This document shows, in pieces, positions 3,842-6,375 of a DNA stretch of 6,375 nt. The stretch is from an uncultured bacterium. Its GTDB lineage: Bacteria > Verrucomicrobiota > Kiritimatiellia > RFP12 > UBA1067. Both the position numbers and the translations under genes were made by a program. The stretch spans positions 1 through 6,375 of the forward strand of contig CAMIVJ010000168.1 in NCBI GenBank assembly GCA_946401765.1, read 5' to 3'. Each line of letters opens with the position of its first letter. The first letter of the stretch is position 1. Below the pieces are notes generated by a model, which worked only from the letters and a program-made list of their open reading frames with translations, searched no databases and had not been told where the DNA came from.

Positions 3842-6375
3842 ATGCGTTTGAACCATGTGCCTTGTGTGCTGGCGGCGATGTGCGGACTCTGCGCATCGGC
3901 CCTTACTGTCACGGAGTGGAACAACACGAAGCTGAACGACATCGCCGTGAAGGACGGCAACGGCGCGATTGTCGTCCTGGGAACGGAAGGCTCCTGGAAC
4001 GACACAGGAAGCACAAAGGAAAAAGTCTTCGACGGCGACACGGCCACGTTCTTCGACCCCCCGAACGAAGCGAGCCACGGCGGTCCCTGCTGGGCGGGCA
4101 TCGAACTGGAGGAGCCTCGCATCGTCACCCGCATCCGCTATTTCGGACGCGCGGCAAACATCGTGCGAATGTATGGATGCGTCTTCCAGGGCGCGAACGA
4201 AGCAGACTTCTCAGACGCGGTTGATCTTCATGTGGCGACGGAGGCCGATGGCTGGGACGGCACCAACTGGGGCGACGTCCATGTGGCAAGCGAAGCATCG
4301 ATGACGCCCTTCAAATACCTTCGCGTCGTCAGTCTGAACTACACGCTTGAGAATGAGCGAGGAGGGTATGCCGGAAACGCCGGCGAGGTCGAGTTCTACG
4401 GCGTGACGGAGGCGAAGATGAGGGACAAGTGGGGCGCCAAAACCGCAGAGTTCACTTCAACCTATCTGATCTCGACATTTTTGATCAACAACCACTTCTC
4501 TTTTGGAGTGGGCGCCTCTTCGCGTGTTCCTTTCTATGAGGTGCAGCGCAAGCGGCACGACGCAGACGACTCGGAATACAGAGACTGCGGCACCATTCCG
4601 TTCGCATTCGACGGATACACCGCAAATACGGACCGGGGCTATCTATTCCGTGACCCTGAACCAGTGTACGAGACGACGGACTACCGCGTGCGGGCGTACA
4701 ACCCCTTCAATGGCGCATCCCCCTGGTTCACCATCGGCACGTTCACGCCCGAGAACGTCGCGCAGGGCACATGGATCGGGCCCACGGGATCGTGGAGCAA
4801 CGACAACTCTCCCGCGACCAACGGCGAAAAGGCGTACGACGGCGATACGGCGACGTTCGTCGACCTGCCGGGCACCAAAAACAAAGGCGGCTGGACAGGT
4901 CTTGATCTCGGCGCGCCGGTTCTTGTCAAAGGCGCGCGCGCAGTCGCTCGCGTTGGATGGACCAGCCGCCTGAACGGGTCGATGGTCCAGGTGGCAACGG
5001 AGTTGATGCCTGACCCCTCCGGAAAATCCCAATATGAGTTTGTGGATCCCGTGACTGTGGGCATTTTCACTGACACCACCGAGAAGAGCGTGGCGGAGAT
5101 CGTCTTCGACGAGCCGGTGCTGGCGCGGTATGTCCGCATCAAGGCGCCGGACGACGCAACCTTCAACACGGCGGAGTTCGAGGTCGATCTCACGCCCGTG
5201 CCGCAATTCGCGCCAGTCTTTACCGTCGCCATGTCGGACCTCGAGAACGAGTATGCCGTGGTGAGCTGGAATCATCTTGACGCAAACATGTACCGGGGAA
5301 CTTCTACCGTCGTCTTCCGTGCGAACGGACCGCAGGGACCTTGGACGGAACTTGCAAGCCTGGATGTGGACACATCGTCATACACGGACGACACGCTGGT
5401 GGTCGGCCCGCGCTACTACTACGGCGTGGCGTTCCGCCGCACGATCGACGGCGTCGATCACACGGGCCCGATGAGCGTGCGCGCGTATCGGCGCGGACGT
5501 CGGCTGGACCGCAATCCTGCGGACGAGACCACGCTGCTCTCCGGCATCACTGCGTTCTCGAACGGTACGGTCTGGAACAACAGCGGAAACGACGCGTCGA
5601 AGCTGTTCGACGGCGACGCCACCACCTACGCCGACATGAACGAGAACGACGTCTTCATCGGCCTTGACATGGGAACGCCGGTCGGCTTCACGGCCGTAGC
5701 CGCTCTTCCCCGCGCCGGCTACACCTTCCGTCTGAACGCCACGGTCGTCTACGGTTCCAACGATTATCCGTCCTGGGACAATGTCGCGCCGATATCGGAG
5801 GCCCTCGTATGCACTTCCGATGCGGACTGGTGCATCGCCGCCACCACATCCGATGCGGAGTGCCGGTATCTGGTGCTGGGCAAGCCTGAGAAGGCAAACT
5901 TCAACTGTAACGTCGCCTTCTGGTGCATCGCCGCCACCACATCCGATGCGGAGTGCCGGTATCTGGTGCTGGGCAAGCCTGAGAAGGCAAACTTCAACTG
6001 CAACGTCGCCGAACTGCAGTTCTACGGATGGACGAGCGCGGAAGCGATGTCCGTACTGACGGCGCCCACTCATGTGACGCTGACAAAGGGCAACAGGGCG
6101 ATCGCCATTGCGTGGGAGGCATGTGGGCAGGCGGTGTCATATACGATACGCCGCAAAATGGACGACGAGGCGTGGGAGACCATCGCCACCGACATCACAG
6201 ACACCTCCTACACCGACGCGAACATACCTTTCAACGGCATACGCTACACCTATCAGGTCGTCGCTGTTGGCACCGACGCCACGGCGAATTCGGACGAATT
6301 TTCCATCCTCCCCTACACCTCCGGTGACGGAACCGGCCTCTGGGGCGTCTATACGAAGAACTTCACCCATGGGTA
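3842..6375 (+). CDS. Secreted modular protein with alternating F5/8 type C-like and fibronectin III-like domains, C-terminus beyond window
   Basis: An uninterrupted frame of 844 codons that runs off the right edge. Residues 1-20 are a signal peptide ending in ASA; no proper lipobox is seen. Three F5/8 type C-like (discoidin, galactose-binding fold) modules follow at about 40-188, 309-450 and 565-730. Each carries a version of the FDGDTAT motif: VFDGDTATFFD (62-72), AYDGDTATFVD (331-341) and LFDGDATTYAD (588-598). Modules 1 and 3 end in a terminal strand of the VEFYG/LQFYG type. Fibronectin III-like modules lie between or after them: a degenerate one at about 190-305, then 455-550 and 739-825, the last with SYTIRRKMDDEAWETI and YTYQVVAV. 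From residue 828, GDGTGLWGVYTKNF resembles the start of a PA14-like domain (tentative). Likely role: binding glycans or surfaces outside the cell. A catalytic or anchoring domain may follow beyond 6375. It is transcribed away from the GH53 fusion gene across a 273-bp shared region. Module 3 contains a recent 31-residue duplication. Confidence 0.9.
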   Translation, partial: MRLNHVPCVLAAMCGLCASALTVTEWNNTKLNDIAVKDGNGAIVVLGTEGSWNDTGSTKEKVFDGDTATFFDPPNEASHGGPCWAGIELEEPRIVTRIRYFGRAANIVRMYGCVFQGANEADFSDAVDLHVATEADGWDGTNWGDVHVASEASMTPFKYLRVVSLNYTLENERGGYAGNAGEVEFYGVTEAKMRDKWGAKTAEFTSTYLISTFLINNHFSFGVGASSRVPFYEVQRKRHDADDSEYRDCGTIPFAFDGYTANTDRGYLFRDPEPVYETTDYRVRAYNPFNGASPWFTIGTFTPENVAQGTWIGPTGSWSNDNSPATNGEKAYDGDTATFVDLPGTKNKGGWTGLDLGAPVLVKGARAVARVGWTSRLNGSMVQVATELMPDPSGKSQYEFVDPVTVGIFTDTTEKSVAEIVFDEPVLARYVRIKAPDDATFNTAEFEVDLTPVPQFAPVFTVAMSDLENEYAVVSWNHLDANMYRGTSTVVFRANGPQGPWTELASLDVDTSSYTDDTLVVGPRYYYGVAFRRTIDGVDHTGPMSVRAYRRGRRLDRNPADETTLLSGITAFSNGTVWNNSGNDASKLFDGDATTYADMNENDVFIGLDMGTPVGFTAVAALPRAGYTFRLNATVVYGSNDYPSWDNVAPISEALVCTSDADWCIAATTSDAECRYLVLGKPEKANFNCNVAFWCIAATTSDAECRYLVLGKPEKANFNCNVAELQFYGWTSAEAMSVLTAPTHVTLTKGNRAIAIAWEACGQAVSYTIRRKMDDEAWETIATDITDTSYTDANIPFNGIRYTYQVVAVGTDATANSDEFSILPYTSGDGTGLWGVYTKNFTHG
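5827..6012 (+). repeat. In-frame 93-bp tandem duplication in the third F5/8-like module
   Basis: Positions 5827-5917 and 5920-6010 are identical over 91 bases except for T5908 versus C6001, a silent change in a Cys codon. The period is 93 bases, or 31 codons, so the frame is kept. Each protein copy starts WCIAATTSDAEC and ends NCNVA, covering residues 663-693 and 694-724. The unit corresponds to the last strands of the domain; only the second copy leads into LQFYG, the normal domain end. The near identity points to a very recent event. Confidence 0.93.

Noticed and set aside
3679..4134. Minus-strand frame of 151 residues over the start of the F5/8-FN3 gene
   Set aside because: Ser- and Pro-rich shadow of the plus-strand gene. 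It would also cover the well-supported plus-strand promoter and ribosome site.
5378..6073. Open frame of 231 residues on the minus strand with an internal repeat
   Set aside because: The repeat is only the reverse reading of the 93-bp duplication in the plus-strand gene. The Arg/Val/Gly-rich product has no motif.

Overview
The window is about 60% G+C by eye and nearly filled by three genes for secreted proteins. No RNA gene, CRISPR array, transposase or housekeeping gene is visible. The protein style is LamG, F5/8 type C and fibronectin type III modules, plus large multi-domain glycoside hydrolases, each with its own signal peptide and its own sigma70-like promoter. This suggests a polysaccharide-degrading bacterium of the PVC group (Kiritimatiellota, Lentisphaerota or Verrucomicrobiota), perhaps from a gut or a biofilm. 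That placement is inference from style; no taxonomic marker is present.

Layout. (1) Positions 1-271, minus strand: the N-terminus of a secreted LamG/concanavalin-like protein that runs off the left edge. It has a strong promoter at 340-370. (2) Positions 391-426: two 13-bp palindromes of the form GGGGACAGTCCCC, 23 bp apart, resembling a REP-type element and able to fold as one long hairpin. (3) Positions 443-3568, minus strand: a 1041-residue secreted enzyme. Its N-terminal half is a clear GH53 endo-beta-1,4-galactanase. Its C-terminal half looks like a second clan GH-A TIM barrel, similar to agarase/GH50-type proteins. (4) Positions 3569-3841: a 273-bp divergent regulatory region with a promoter in each direction, a 15-bp perfect palindrome at the predicted transcription start of the plus-strand gene, and a 9-bp inverted repeat. 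(5) Position 3842 to the end, plus strand: a secreted protein of at least 844 residues. It has three F5/8 type C-like (galactose-binding fold) modules alternating with fibronectin III-like modules, and perhaps the beginning of a PA14-like domain at the right edge. The third F5/8 module carries a nearly identical in-frame 93-bp tandem duplication.

How the genes may work together (inference): the bifunctional enzyme would cut beta-1,4-galactan side chains of pectin, or related galactose polymers, outside the cytoplasm. The divergent modular protein would bind glycans or cell surfaces and may carry a catalytic domain beyond the window. The shared divergent region would allow co-regulation. The two outer genes are truncated by the window and have no stop codon inside it.
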